The translations under genes and the position numbers were made by a program. Positions 54,722-63,525 of a stretch of 64,000 nt of DNA are shown piece after piece. Location of the stretch: NCBI RefSeq assembly GCF_001025175.1, contig NZ_AP012324.1, forward strand, positions 992,001 to 1,056,000, given 5' to 3'. The DNA is from Bifidobacterium breve DSM 20213 = JCM 1192. GTDB taxonomy: Bacteria > Actinomycetota > Actinomycetes > Actinomycetales > Bifidobacteriaceae. How positions within the stretch are numbered: position 1 is the stretch's first letter; the number at the start of each line of letters is the position of its first letter. The notes beneath the pieces are model-generated. The model ran no database searches, had not been told where the DNA came from, and worked only from the letters and a program-made list of their open reading frames with translations.

Positions 54722-55306
54722 ATGACCAACGATAATCTGGTTCCCGAACCGCAGCCTTCCGTCTTCGACGCTGTCAATGGCGTACTGCAAGACGAAGAGG
54801 CAGCGCGCCGCGTAATGGCTAATCCGGCTTTGGCTAAAGGCTTCCCCAATGGTCGCCCGGTTGAGCGCACATCAGATGACGATACCTGTGCCTGCGGCAA
54901 TCATCACGGCAAGTGCGGCTGCCAGGATGACGAGTCCGATGGCAGCGACATTCCGATTAAAGCGATTGATGACATCGGCCGCGCCACTGCCGAGGATGTG
55001 CGCGAGGCGCTGCATCAGGTCATCGACCCGGAACTGGGCATTGATGTAATCGATCTGGGCTTGGTCTACGGCATTGAAATCGACGAGCTTGGCCGTGCCA
55101 TCATCACGATGACGCTGACCACACCGGCTTGCCCGCTGACCGATCTCATCGAGGACGAATGCGCTTCCACGCTGGCTGGTCTGGTTGAGGAGTTCCGTAT
55201 CGACTGGACGTGGGATCCGCGTTGGACCATGGAGCGTATTACTCCCGAAGGCCGCGATCAGCTTGCCGCGCTCGGCTTCAACTTCGAAAACATGCCGAAG
55301 TACTGA
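54722..55306 (+). CDS. SufT-like DUF59 Fe-S assembly factor with Cys-rich N-terminal extension
   Basis: 194 residues. The DUF59/MIP18 domain occupies about residues 85-194: DVREALHQVIDPELGIDVID, then LGLVYGIEIDELGRAIITMT and LTTPACPLTDLIEDE with the conserved Cys. About 80 residues precede it, including CACGNHHGKCGC (residues about 57-68), which would bind a metal, followed by an acidic stretch. SufT proteins aid Fe-S target maturation. It is the last gene of the suf operon. Confidence 0.88.
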   Translation: MTNDNLVPEPQPSVFDAVNGVLQDEEAARRVMANPALAKGFPNGRPVERTSDDDTCACGNHHGKCGCQDDESDGSDIPIKAIDDIGRATAEDVREALHQVIDPELGIDVIDLGLVYGIEIDELGRAIITMTLTTPACPLTDLIEDECASTLAGLVEEFRIDWTWDPRWTMERITPEGRDQLAALGFNFENMPKY

Positions 55307-55320
55307 GTTTGATAGTTCTG

Positions 55321-55363
55321 CCCCCCCTTGAGGGGGGCTGTCAGCGAAGCTGACTGAGGGGAG
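55321..55363. repeat. dispersed GC-rich repeat (single copy)
   Basis: CCCCCCCTTGAGGGGGGCTG then TCAGCGAAGCTGACTGAGGG then GAG. It shares AGCGAAGCTGACTGAGGGGA with the second half of the copy at 44893-44941. Confidence 0.8.
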
Positions 55364-55379
55364 TCGACTACCAATACGA

Positions 55380-55408
55380 GAAAAGCCCCGCATTATGCGG
55401 GGCTTTTC
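55380..55408. terminator. bidirectional intrinsic terminator between suf operon and glgC
   Basis: GAAAAGCCCCGCA (55380-55392), loop TTA, TGCGGGGCTTTTC (55396-55408). A GC stem flanked by A and T runs on both sides; the genes converge here. Confidence 0.88.
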
Positions 55409-55425
55409 CATACCTAGACCGTCAA

Positions 55426-56670
55426 TCAGTCATCGACAATGGTGTTCTTCGGCACGACCGTGATGCCGTCCGGCGTGACCGTGAAACCACGGGCCAGATC
55501 GTGCTCGGTATCGATGCCGACGGTGGAGTTCTCGGTGAGCACCACGTTCTTGTCGAGAATCGCCTTGTATACGCGGGCACGACGGTTGATGACCACGCCG
55601 TCGAACAGCACGGAGTCAACAATCTGGGCCCAGGAATGAATGTGCACGTTGGGGGAGAGCACGGAGTGGTGCACTTCACCGCCGGAGACAATCACACCGG
55701 GGGAGACGATCGAGTCGGTGGCGTGGCCCAGGCGGTCACGACCGGCATGAACGAACTTGGCCGGCGGCAGGTTGCCGGACATCGTGTAAATCGGCCAATC
55801 CTGGTTGTACAGGTTGAACTCAGGCACATAGGCAATCAAATCCATGTGCGCATCGTAGAACTGCTTGATAGTACCCACATCGCGCCAGTAGGCGTGATCG
55901 GTGGCGGTGGAGCCCGGAATCTCGTTCGAGTTGAAGTCATAGACACCGGCTTCGTTACGGGAAGCGAAGTATGGCGCAATATCGCCGCCCATGTCGTGCT
56001 TGGTATCGGGAGCCTTCTCATCGAGCGCCAATGCCTCAAACAGGGCCTTGGTGTTGGCAACGTAGTTGCCCATGGAAGCCAGAATCTGGTTGGGGTTGTC
56101 CGGCAGTCCCGTGGTGGTGGCTGGCTTCTCCTGGAAGTTCTTGATCATGCTCGGGTGGTCCGGGTCGACCTCGATCACGCCGAACTGGTTCGATTCCTCG
56201 ATGGGCTGGCGGATACCGGCCACCGTGAACTCGGCACCGGACTCGATGTGCTGCTGCACCATCTGCTCGAAGTCCATGCGGTACACGTGATCGGCGCCCA
56301 CGATCACCACGATGTCCGGCTGGACATCCTCGATGATGTTGATGGTCTGGTAGATGGCATCGGCGGAGCCGAGATACCAATGCTTACCGAGACGCTGCTG
56401 AGCGGGCACAGGAGAGACGTAGGAGCCAAGCAACGGCGAGAAACGCCAAACCTGGGAGATATGGCGGTCAAGCGAATGAGACTTGTACTGGGTGAGCACC
56501 ACGACCTGACGGTATCCGGAATTAACCAGATTGCTCAACGGGAAGTCGATCAAACGATATACGCCGCCGAAAGGAACGGCGGGCTTCGCGCGATCGCGGG
56601 TTAACGGCATCAGACGGGTCCCCTCGCCGCCTGCAAGCACTATCGACAGAATCTTAGGATTCTTGGCCAT
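55426..56670 (-). CDS. glgC: glucose-1-phosphate adenylyltransferase
   Basis: 414 residues. The nucleotidyltransferase start is [20 protein letters not shown], then [20 protein letters not shown] with the allosteric/substrate region, [15 protein letters not shown] and [17 protein letters not shown]. The C-terminal left-handed helix includes [20 protein letters not shown]. It makes ADP-glucose for glycogen. It stands alone with an AGGACAGTTACG-type leader. Confidence 0.95.
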   Translation of the reverse strand: MAKNPKILSIVLAGGEGTRLMPLTRDRAKPAVPFGGVYRLIDFPLSNLVNSGYRQVVVLTQYKSHSLDRHISQVWRFSPLLGSYVSPVPAQQRLGKHWYLGSADAIYQTINIIEDVQPDIVVIVGADHVYRMDFEQMVQQHIESGAEFTVAGIRQPIEESNQFGVIEVDPDHPSMIKNFQEKPATTTGLPDNPNQILASMGNYVANTKALFEALALDEKAPDTKHDMGGDIAPYFASRNEAGVYDFNSNEIPGSTATDHAYWRDVGTIKQFYDAHMDLIAYVPEFNLYNQDWPIYTMSGNLPPAKFVHAGRDRLGHATDSIVSPGVIVSGGEVHHSVLSPNVHIHSWAQIVDSVLFDGVVINRRARVYKAILDKNVVLTENSTVGIDTEHDLARGFTVTPDGITVVPKNTIVDD

Positions 56671-56873
56671 CGTAACTGTCCTCTCTGTTACCGAGCGTCT
56701 TTTGACACCGCACTGCTTGCCGGATGCTTCATTGCATTCGGTCTACATAGTTAATAATTGCAGAAAAAATCGAACACGCAAGGCTTTCGCTCCCGCGTGC
56801 CGTGAACTTGCGATGAACAGTTATGGGATTTGCTGGTGGTTTGGCGAATCGAGCCGATAAAAAATGAAGAAAG

Positions 56874-57752
56874 CTACCTCGTGGCATAGAATGCCACTGC
56901 GCTGGATGCGGCTACGTTGAGACTGTCGACTCCATGGCTCATGGGAATCTTAACGGTCAGGTCGGCGCGAGCGATGGTGTGGTGGGACAGCCCATCGCCT
57001 TCGGTGCCGAAAATCAATGCCAGTTTTTCGATATGCGTCGGATCTTCGGCCGGGGCGTGCAGGCGTCTGGTCAGTTCGTCCAGCGAGATCGAGCGATCCT
57101 CAAGTGCCATCGCCACAGTGGTGAAGCCCAGCGACTTCAATTCGTCGATGCCTTGGAATGGCCAGTAATGTTTGTTCTCGGTGCCGTCTTCATTGCGTCC
57201 GGTGATACGGGTCCAAGGAATCTGAAATACCGTGCCCATCGATACGCGGGCGGCGCGGCGGTAGAGCGGATCACCGCAAGAGGGCGTGACCAGCACGGCA
57301 TCCACATCGAGCGCGGCCGCGGAACGCATCAGCGCACCCACATTGGTGTGATCCACAATATTCTCCATCACAGCTACGCGACGAGCATCCTTACAGACCT
57401 CGGCCACGGAGGGTAGCGGCCAGCGGCGCATGGCGCACAGAGCTCCACGATGCAAACGGTAGCCGGTCAGTCGTTTGAGCTGTTCGGGAGAGGCCACATA
57501 GACGGGGATATCGGCACCCCAGCGGTCATCGATGAAGTCGAAAGTCTCCGTCATGCCTTCCAACCAAGGTTCTTCGACCAACAAAGAGAGCGGCTCACGG
57601 CCGGCTGCCAGAGCACGGTCAATGACCTTGGGGGATTCGGCGATGAACACGCCTTTGGCGGGCTCGAGCCGATTACGCAGCTGCATTTCGGTGAGGCTCA
57701 CATATGCCTCAACGCGCGGATCGTCAACGGTATCCAACGTGATGAACTGCAT
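56874..57752 (-). CDS. SpoU/TrmH-type RNA 2'-O-methyltransferase
   Basis: 292 residues on the ATG at 57752, with GAAAGGCCACC upstream; an open frame reaching 57863 crosses the tRNA gene and is rejected. N-terminal substrate-binding domain (GVFIAESPKVIDRALAAGRE), then the trefoil-knot methylase with VAVMENIVDHTNVGALMRSA, ALIFGTEGDGLSHHTIARAD and IPMSHGVDSLNVAASSAVAF. Probable target is rRNA or tRNA. It lies downstream of tRNA-Leu, separated by a terminator. Confidence 0.88.
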   Translation of the reverse strand: MQFITLDTVDDPRVEAYVSLTEMQLRNRLEPAKGVFIAESPKVIDRALAAGREPLSLLVEEPWLEGMTETFDFIDDRWGADIPVYVASPEQLKRLTGYRLHRGALCAMRRWPLPSVAEVCKDARRVAVMENIVDHTNVGALMRSAAALDVDAVLVTPSCGDPLYRRAARVSMGTVFQIPWTRITGRNEDGTENKHYWPFQGIDELKSLGFTTVAMALEDRSISLDELTRRLHAPAEDPTHIEKLALIFGTEGDGLSHHTIARADLTVKIPMSHGVDSLNVAASSAVAFYATR

Positions 57753-57781
57753 GGTGGCCTTTCGTGTGAGCAGATAACGAA

Positions 57782-57806
57782 AAACCCCTTGCAATGCAAG
57801 GGGTTT
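57782..57806 (-). terminator. intrinsic terminator after tRNA-Leu
   Basis: On the minus strand AAACCCCTTGCA-t-TGCAAGGGGTTT followed by TTCG; 12-bp arms and a T-run. Confidence 0.85.
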
Positions 57807-57811
57807 ATCTG

Positions 57812-57899
57812 TGCCCGAGACGGGACTTGAACCCGTACGCCCGTTAAAAATAGGCACTAGCACCTCAAGCTAGCGCGTCTACCATTCCGCCACCCGGGC
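57812..57899 (-). tRNA. tRNA-Leu (GAG anticodon)
   Basis: 88 nt on the minus strand. Acceptor GCCCGGG pairs with CTCGGGC; the D arm reads GGCGGAATGGTAGACGCG; the anticodon stem-loop CTAGCTTGAGGTGCTAG carries GAG, which reads CTC/CTT Leu codons. The long variable arm (class II) is TGCCTATTTTTAACGGGCGT, and the T arm GGGTTCAAGTCCC. The 3' CCA is not encoded. A terminator follows within six bases. Confidence 0.96.
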
Positions 57900-57994
57900 A
57901 GGTGTCGTTGAGACAACGAGAGATAAGCTTAGCATCAAATCACAGGTATGCAATTCGGGTGTGTGCCGCGCGTGTCGCGTGTAGCCTAGAAACC

Positions 57995-58792
57995 ATGACC
58001 GATGCCCTTTTTCTCTTCAACCCGCAGGTCGATGACGTACCGGTGAACAGTGACGAGCTGCATACCGGGTGGAAACTGACCCTCCCCGCCCATATCAAAC
58101 GCCATGCCGTGCAGGCCATGAGGCTTAAGGCGGGAGACAGCCTCCAGCTCTCCGATGGTAGGGGACTGCGTATCCACGCCGTGATGGCGGATCCTGAAGC
58201 GGGTCTTGCCGAAGTGGTCACCGTTGGCCGTGAGCCTGAACCGTTGACACGTCTTGCATTGATTCAGGCGTTGGCAAAGACCGGGCATGATGAACAGGCC
58301 GTTGATATGGCCACGCAAATCGGCGTCGACCAAGTGGTGCCATGGCAGGCGGATCGATCCATCGCCAAATGGAAGGCCGGGCGCACGGATAAGAAGTGGA
58401 ACGCGGTGCTGGACGCCGCTACCGAGCAGGCGAGGCGCGCGTACAAGCCGCAGCTGGAAGCATGTGCAAACAGCAAAGAGGTCGTAGCGATATGCCGCAG
58501 GGCATGCGTGCACGGTGACTTGGTCATCGTGCTGCATCAGGATGCCACCGATACCTGGACTGGTGTGGAGGCCAAAGTCGCACAGCTGGTGGAACGTACG
58601 TTGTCGGACGGCAAGCCGCGCACGGTAAGCGTGGTGGTCGGTCCGGAAGGTGGCATCAGCGAACAGGAAGTGGCTGACTTCACCAAGGCCGGGGCGGTGA
58701 GCTGCGTGTTGGGCAGCAATATTCTCAGGGCAGCCACTGCAGGGCCCGTGGCCCTTTCGCTGCTGTCACGCGCGCTTGGCCGGTATGAGTAG
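57995..58792 (+). CDS. rsmE: 16S rRNA (uracil-1498-N3)-methyltransferase
   Basis: 265 residues on the ATG at 57995; the start has only a weak ribosome site. N-terminal PUA-like part with HIKRHAVQAMRLKAGDSLQL, LIQALAKTGHDEQAVDMATQ, IGVDQVVPWQADRSIAKW, then the SPOUT knot VSVVVGPEGGISEQEVADF and LGSNILRAATAGPVALSLLS. It methylates U1498 of 16S rRNA. It starts the rsmE-hit-phoH-ybeY-corC-era block, all in the same direction. Confidence 0.93.
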   Translation: MTDALFLFNPQVDDVPVNSDELHTGWKLTLPAHIKRHAVQAMRLKAGDSLQLSDGRGLRIHAVMADPEAGLAEVVTVGREPEPLTRLALIQALAKTGHDEQAVDMATQIGVDQVVPWQADRSIAKWKAGRTDKKWNAVLDAATEQARRAYKPQLEACANSKEVVAICRRACVHGDLVIVLHQDATDTWTGVEAKVAQLVERTLSDGKPRTVSVVVGPEGGISEQEVADFTKAGAVSCVLGSNILRAATAGPVALSLLSRALGRYE

Positions 58793-58902
58793 CGGCGAAT
58801 GCCTCTGCGGACGCTGTATTGGCTGAAAGCCGATTCATGCAATGCAGAGTAACGTCCCCGCGCTAAGCTGGTGCATAGCAACACAGTAAACCAAGGAGCA
58901 TG

Positions 58903-59241
58903 ATGAGCGAATCCGACGATTGCCTGTTCTGCAAGATCATCGCAGGGCAGATTCCCAGCAGCAAGGTGTACGAGGACGAGACGACCTACGCATTCAACGA
59001 CATCGATCCCAAAGCCAAAGTGCATGTGCTGGTAGTGCCGAAGAAGCATTATGCCAACGTTGCTGAACTTGCTGCCGCAGATCCGGCCGAGCTGGCTCAT
59101 ATCGTTTCGGTCGCCCAAGGCATTGCCGATCATGAATTCCATGGCGCGTACCGTTTGGTATTCAACACAGGTCTTGATGCGGGTCAGACCGTGTTCCACG
59201 TGCATGCGCACGTGATGACTGGCGAAAAGCTCGACGAGTAG
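58903..59241 (+). CDS. HIT family nucleotide-binding protein
   Basis: 112 residues. Tandem ATG codons at 58900 and 58903; the second is spaced better from AAGGAG. Zinc-type CLFCKIIAGQIPSSKVYEDE, then YAFNDIDPKAKVHVLVVPKK and the His triad TVFHVHAHVMTGE. These proteins hydrolyse AMP-lysine or adenosine phosphoramidates. Position before phoH is typical. Confidence 0.93.
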   Translation: MSESDDCLFCKIIAGQIPSSKVYEDETTYAFNDIDPKAKVHVLVVPKKHYANVAELAAADPAELAHIVSVAQGIADHEFHGAYRLVFNTGLDAGQTVFHVHAHVMTGEKLDE

Positions 59242-59259
59242 TAGGAGAATTTCCGCTTC

Positions 59260-60444
59260 GTGGCAACGACTACACGCACCATCACCATTCCACCTCAGCT
59301 CGATCCCGTGGCCGTGCTTGGCCCGGTTGACGAGGTTCTTCGTGAGGTTGAGCGCGCTTTCCCTGAGCTGACGATTATCGTGCGAGGCAACCGCGTGGCA
59401 ATTGTCTCGCGGTCTAAGCAGACCGAGGCTCAGGCGGCACAAGCCGAGGATCTGGTTAACACCATTATCCAAGCCGCTTACACCGCTCCCATGGACGCCG
59501 ATACCGTGAGGCGTATGCTCGATCAGAATGTGCTGAAAAATCGCGTTCGACTTGAGCACCCCGGTCATGGACCGGCACATGACAAATTCGTGCAATCGGC
59601 CACTGCGGCCGATCGTGGCCATTCGCGTGGCTCGGGCACGCATGACCCGTTGTACCGCAAGCCTTCGGTTCCCGGTGTGATCACGTTTGCCGCAGGTGTG
59701 CCGGTTCGTGCCAAAACCGCTGGCCAAGTGGCCTACGTCAATGCGATTGAATCGCATACCATCACTTTTGGCATTGGCCCTGCAGGTACCGGTAAGACCT
59801 ATCTGGCCGTGGCGAAAGCAGTGCGTGCTTTTCAGGACAAGCAGATTCGTCGCATCATTCTCACCCGTCCGGCCGTGGAAGCCGGCGAAAACCTCGGTTT
59901 CCTGCCCGGCACGCTCAACGACAAGGTCGACCCATACCTGCGACCGCTCTATGATGCGCTCGGCGATATGCTTGGAGCCGACCAGCTCAAGCGGTATATG
60001 GATGACGGCACCATCGAAGTGGCTCCTCTGGCGTATATGCGTGGTCGTACCCTGAACGATGCGTTCGTGATTCTCGATGAGGCGCAAAATACCACCGAAC
60101 AGCAGATGAAGATGTTTCTGACCCGATTGGGCTTCAACACCACGATGGTCATCACCGGTGATATCTCCCAGGTTGATTTGGCGGTGCCTCGTTCGGGTCT
60201 GGCCACTATTGAGCGGATTCTGGAGGGCATCGGAGACATCGCATTTGTTCATCTGGGAACCGATGATGTGGTGCGTCACCAGCTTGTTGGACAGATCGTG
60301 GCCGCTTACGATCACTATGATGCCATCGCCGGCGATCATCGCGACATTGAGCGCAGGCTGCGTGGACGCAAACACCGTCAGGAAGCGGATAACGGCAACG
60401 ATAAGCAATCCATGAATCGAAGCGAGACAACCGATGAGCGTTGA
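59260..60444 (+). CDS. phoH: PhoH-like ATPase
   Basis: 394 residues, GTG start (59260). An N-terminal KH-like/PhoH extension ([20 protein letters not shown]) precedes the ATPase core: [60 protein letters not shown] and [17 protein letters not shown] variable Lys/Arg-rich tail ends the protein. It overlaps ybeY by 11 bases. It is thought to act in RNA processing with YbeY. Confidence 0.95.
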   Translation: MATTTRTITIPPQLDPVAVLGPVDEVLREVERAFPELTIIVRGNRVAIVSRSKQTEAQAAQAEDLVNTIIQAAYTAPMDADTVRRMLDQNVLKNRVRLEHPGHGPAHDKFVQSATAADRGHSRGSGTHDPLYRKPSVPGVITFAAGVPVRAKTAGQVAYVNAIESHTITFGIGPAGTGKTYLAVAKAVRAFQDKQIRRIILTRPAVEAGENLGFLPGTLNDKVDPYLRPLYDALGDMLGADQLKRYMDDGTIEVAPLAYMRGRTLNDAFVILDEAQNTTEQQMKMFLTRLGFNTTMVITGDISQVDLAVPRSGLATIERILEGIGDIAFVHLGTDDVVRHQLVGQIVAAYDHYDAIAGDHRDIERRLRGRKHRQEADNGNDKQSMNRSETTDER

Positions 60445-60985
60445 TGTCACTAATGAAACCCAGTGGGTCATCGATCCCAAGGTGTTCTCCGACCTGGGTA
60501 TTTGGGTGCTTGATCAGATGCGTGTCAGCACACAATCCGATCTGACCATCATGTTCGTGGACCCCGATCCCATCGCCGAACTGCATATGCGCTGGATGAG
60601 TCTTGAAGGGCCGACCGACGTGATGAGTTTTCCCATGGATGAGCTGCGCCCCGGCGACGGCAAAACCGTGATGGAAGGCGTGCTCGGCGACATTGTCATC
60701 TGCCCGTGGGTGGCCGCCCAACAGGCCGCCGCAGCCGGTCATAGCACCATGCAGGAAATGCTGCTGCTCACCATCCACGGTATTTTGCATCTGCTTGGCT
60801 ATGACCATGTGACTCCTGAACAGGAACGACAGATGTTCGGACTGCAGCGGCAGTTGCTATTGACTTTTTTTGCCCTGCGAGGCGATGCAAACATGCAGGC
60901 CACTCTTCCATCTGGCACTCCCGATGCGCTGGCTCTTTACGATGCCGCGCACGGCAAGGGCCGTGACCTCGATTCCAGGAAATAA
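60434..60985 (+). CDS. ybeY: rRNA maturation endoribonuclease YbeY
   Basis: 183 residues. The zinc motif [20 protein letters not shown] (HGxxHLxGYDH) is complete, and [16 protein letters not shown] fits the family. A C-terminal extension of about 40 residues beyond the usual 145-155 has no clear motif. It overlaps phoH by 11 bases, indicating translational coupling. Confidence 0.95.
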   Translation: MSVDVTNETQWVIDPKVFSDLGIWVLDQMRVSTQSDLTIMFVDPDPIAELHMRWMSLEGPTDVMSFPMDELRPGDGKTVMEGVLGDIVICPWVAAQQAAAAGHSTMQEMLLLTIHGILHLLGYDHVTPEQERQMFGLQRQLLLTFFALRGDANMQATLPSGTPDALALYDAAHGKGRDLDSRK

Positions 60986-61009
60986 AACACAAGGACACCA
61001 GAAACCATT

Positions 61010-62443
61010 ATGGAGTATTCCAGTACCACCTTGATCGTTATTACCGTCATCCTCGTTGTGGTGGCGGCACTGTTCGTCTGGTTCTCGTTGACCATGGCCG
61101 CTGCGGAAGGTGCCGTGGCACGCGTGACACGAGCCAGCTTGAACAACCTCATTCTTGAGGTGCAGACTGACTCCGAGTCGAGCCAGTTCATCAAGATGAA
61201 GAAAATCGACAAGATTCATCGCGTTCAGCGTCTCATCGCCGACCGGTATGCCACGGCCGGCAGTTGCGCGTTCTTCCGCATCGCCTGCAATGTGCTCGAT
61301 GGTGTACTCGTCTCCTCGATTGCGGCTCTATGGGGCGCCGAGCTGTGGGTTGGCCTGCTCGCCGGTTTCCTGTTCGCGATTATCGTGGCCGTGGTCTCCG
61401 TACTGGTGCGCCCGCGTACCGCCGGCATGACCAAACCGGTCGACATCATGATTGCCCACTCGCGCATTGTGGACCTTGGCTGCAAGCTCACGCCGTTCGC
61501 TCGCATTGGCGGCGACAAGTCTTCAGTCAAAGGCCCTGGTCGTCGTTCCAAGGATTCCAGCTTGTCCGATGACGAGGAGCTGGAGAAGATTCAGCTTGAA
61601 CAGGGCAAGGCCGCGATTGATCGCTTGGTGGAATCCAACGATTTCGATCCGGAAGTCTCCGAGATGCTCCGCAATGTGCTCACTTTGTCGGATACCTTGA
61701 CCCGCGAAATCATGGTGCCTCGTACCGACATGATTTGCATGGAGCGGGATACCACGCTTGCTTCTGCTCTGAAACTGTTCTCCCGCTCCGGATTCTCCCG
61801 CGTTCCGGTGATCGGAGAGGACGTGGACGATCTGATTGGTGTGGCCTATTTGAAGGATGCGGTACGCGCCACGGCCTTCAACCCGGCCGCTATGGAACGT
61901 GATGTGGAGTCCATCGTTCGCCAGCCGATGCTGGTACCTGAATCCAAGCCGGTGGACGACTTGTTCCATGAGATGCAGCGTTCCCGTCAGCATGTGGCAG
62001 TGGTGGTCGACGAATATGGCGGCATCGCCGGCATGGTCACCATCGAGGATGCCATCGAACAGATTGTCGGTGAACTTGAGGATGAGCACGACCGTACGCA
62101 GCACACCGAACCGGAGAAAATCGGTGAGAACAAGTGGAAGATGCCTGCGCGAACGCCGATTGCCGATTTGGAAGAGATCTTTGAGATCGACATTGATGAG
62201 GACGACGTGGATACCGTGTACGGTTTGCTGACCAAGATTCTTGGTCGTGTGCCGATTGTGGGGGCTTCCGCTGTGACCCGCGGCCTGCGTCTGACTGCCG
62301 TGGATTCGGCCGGACGCCGTAAGAAGGTCTCCACCATTGTGGTTGAGCCGGCCCACGTCGAGGGCAGCAAGGAAGATGGCAAGACCAATGAAGAAGCCAG
62401 CGGTGAGACCGCTGAGAGCGATGAAACCGCCGACAAGGAGTGA
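61010..62443 (+). CDS. CNNM/CorC-type protein with CBS domains (magnesium efflux / HlyC family)
   Basis: 477 residues. N-terminal membrane part (about residues 8-150) with two to three helices, paired CBS domains around 220-355 (EIMVPRTDMICMERDTTLAS, then RVPVIGEDVDDLIGVAYLKD and VAVVVDEYGGIAGMVTIEDA), and the CorC_HlyC C-terminal domain (TPIADLEEIFEIDIDEDDVD). The acidic tail is Glu/Thr/Ser-rich. Family members affect Mg/Co transport. The era ATG follows one base after its stop. Confidence 0.9.
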   Translation: MEYSSTTLIVITVILVVVAALFVWFSLTMAAAEGAVARVTRASLNNLILEVQTDSESSQFIKMKKIDKIHRVQRLIADRYATAGSCAFFRIACNVLDGVLVSSIAALWGAELWVGLLAGFLFAIIVAVVSVLVRPRTAGMTKPVDIMIAHSRIVDLGCKLTPFARIGGDKSSVKGPGRRSKDSSLSDDEELEKIQLEQGKAAIDRLVESNDFDPEVSEMLRNVLTLSDTLTREIMVPRTDMICMERDTTLASALKLFSRSGFSRVPVIGEDVDDLIGVAYLKDAVRATAFNPAAMERDVESIVRQPMLVPESKPVDDLFHEMQRSRQHVAVVVDEYGGIAGMVTIEDAIEQIVGELEDEHDRTQHTEPEKIGENKWKMPARTPIADLEEIFEIDIDEDDVDTVYGLLTKILGRVPIVGASAVTRGLRLTAVDSAGRRKKVSTIVVEPAHVEGSKEDGKTNEEASGETAESDETADKE

Positions 62444-62444
62444 T

Positions 62445-63452
62445 ATGGACGACCGAAACATCTCAAACGATGGCGATGCCGCCGCTGCCAGCGAGTCAGT
62501 GAGGCAGGAAGTGCCGTACCGCTCTGGCTTTGTGGCTGTGGTCGGCCGACCGAACGTTGGCAAGTCTACGCTGATTAATGCTCTGATCGGCAAGCAGATT
62601 GCCATCGCCTCCTCCCGACCGGAGACCACGCGTAAAGCCATTCGCGGCATTCTGACCACTGATAATGCACAGCTTGTACTCGTGGATACGCCGGGCATTC
62701 ACCGTCCGCGCACGCTGCTCGGCCAGCGTCTGAACGATGTGGTGGAGGAGTCGCTGTCTGACGTGGACGTGGTGGCGTTCTTGTTGCCGGCTGATCAGGA
62801 AATTGGCCCTGGTGACAAGCGTATTTTGTCCCGTCTGCGTACCGACTTTGCCACCAAGCGAGAGGACGGCTCGTTCGCGTGGCGCATCCCGCTGATCGCC
62901 ATCGTCACCAAGATTGATGAACTCGGCCGTCAGCAGCTCATCAACAAGCTTATCGAGATCAACGAGTTCGCCGACTTTGCGGACATCGTGCCGGTGAGCG
63001 CCCTGAAGCATGACAATCTGGCCGAAGTGCGCAACGTGCTCATCGACCACACGCCCGAGGGACCGCAGATGTATCCGGACGACCAGATCAGCGAGGAGCG
63101 TCCCGAGGACACCATCGCCGAACTCGTGCGAGGCGCGTTCCTGGAGACGTTGGATGACGAGTTGCCGCATTCCCTGGCCGTGGTGGTCGATTCCATCGAC
63201 TATCCGGAAGACAACGAGACCGGTCAGGGCTACGATGGCAAGGCTCAGGTCAATGTGTCCATTTATGTGGAGCGCGACTCCCAGAAGCCGATCATCATCG
63301 GCAAGGGCGCCTCGAACCTCACCTACGTCAAAAAGAAGCTGCGCACCCCGGTCAACCGCATCGTCGGCCAAAAAGCCAAGCTCGACCTCCACGTCAAGGT
63401 CGCCAAAGGCTGGCAGTCCGACCCCAAGCAACTAGAACGCCTCGGCTTCTAG
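62445..63452 (+). CDS. era: GTPase Era
   Basis: 335 residues on the ATG at 62445, preceded by AAGGAGTGAT. GTP motifs: G1 VGRPNVGKSTLINALIGKQ, G2 RPETTRKAIRGIL, G3 LVDTPGIHRPRT, G4 TKID, G5 VSALKHD. The KH domain ends the protein: SQKPIIIGKGASNLTYVKKK. It assists 30S maturation. A longer N-terminus (about 20 residues) than E. coli Era. It is the last gene of the rsmE-era block. Confidence 0.95.
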   Translation: MDDRNISNDGDAAAASESVRQEVPYRSGFVAVVGRPNVGKSTLINALIGKQIAIASSRPETTRKAIRGILTTDNAQLVLVDTPGIHRPRTLLGQRLNDVVEESLSDVDVVAFLLPADQEIGPGDKRILSRLRTDFATKREDGSFAWRIPLIAIVTKIDELGRQQLINKLIEINEFADFADIVPVSALKHDNLAEVRNVLIDHTPEGPQMYPDDQISEERPEDTIAELVRGAFLETLDDELPHSLAVVVDSIDYPEDNETGQGYDGKAQVNVSIYVERDSQKPIIIGKGASNLTYVKKKLRTPVNRIVGQKAKLDLHVKVAKGWQSDPKQLERLGF

Positions 63453-63477
63453 GAATCGGCCTTCGGCCGGTTATAAC

Positions 63478-63507
63478 AAAGGGAGATTCCAATGGAATCT
63501 CCCTTTT
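63478..63507. terminator. bidirectional terminator after era
   Basis: AAAGGGAGATTCCA (63478-63491) and TGGAATCTCCCTTTT (63493-63507): 14-bp perfect stem with T-run on the plus strand and A-run at the other side, between convergent genes. Confidence 0.88.
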
Positions 63508-63525
63508 GCTGTACTCGAGCCCTGC

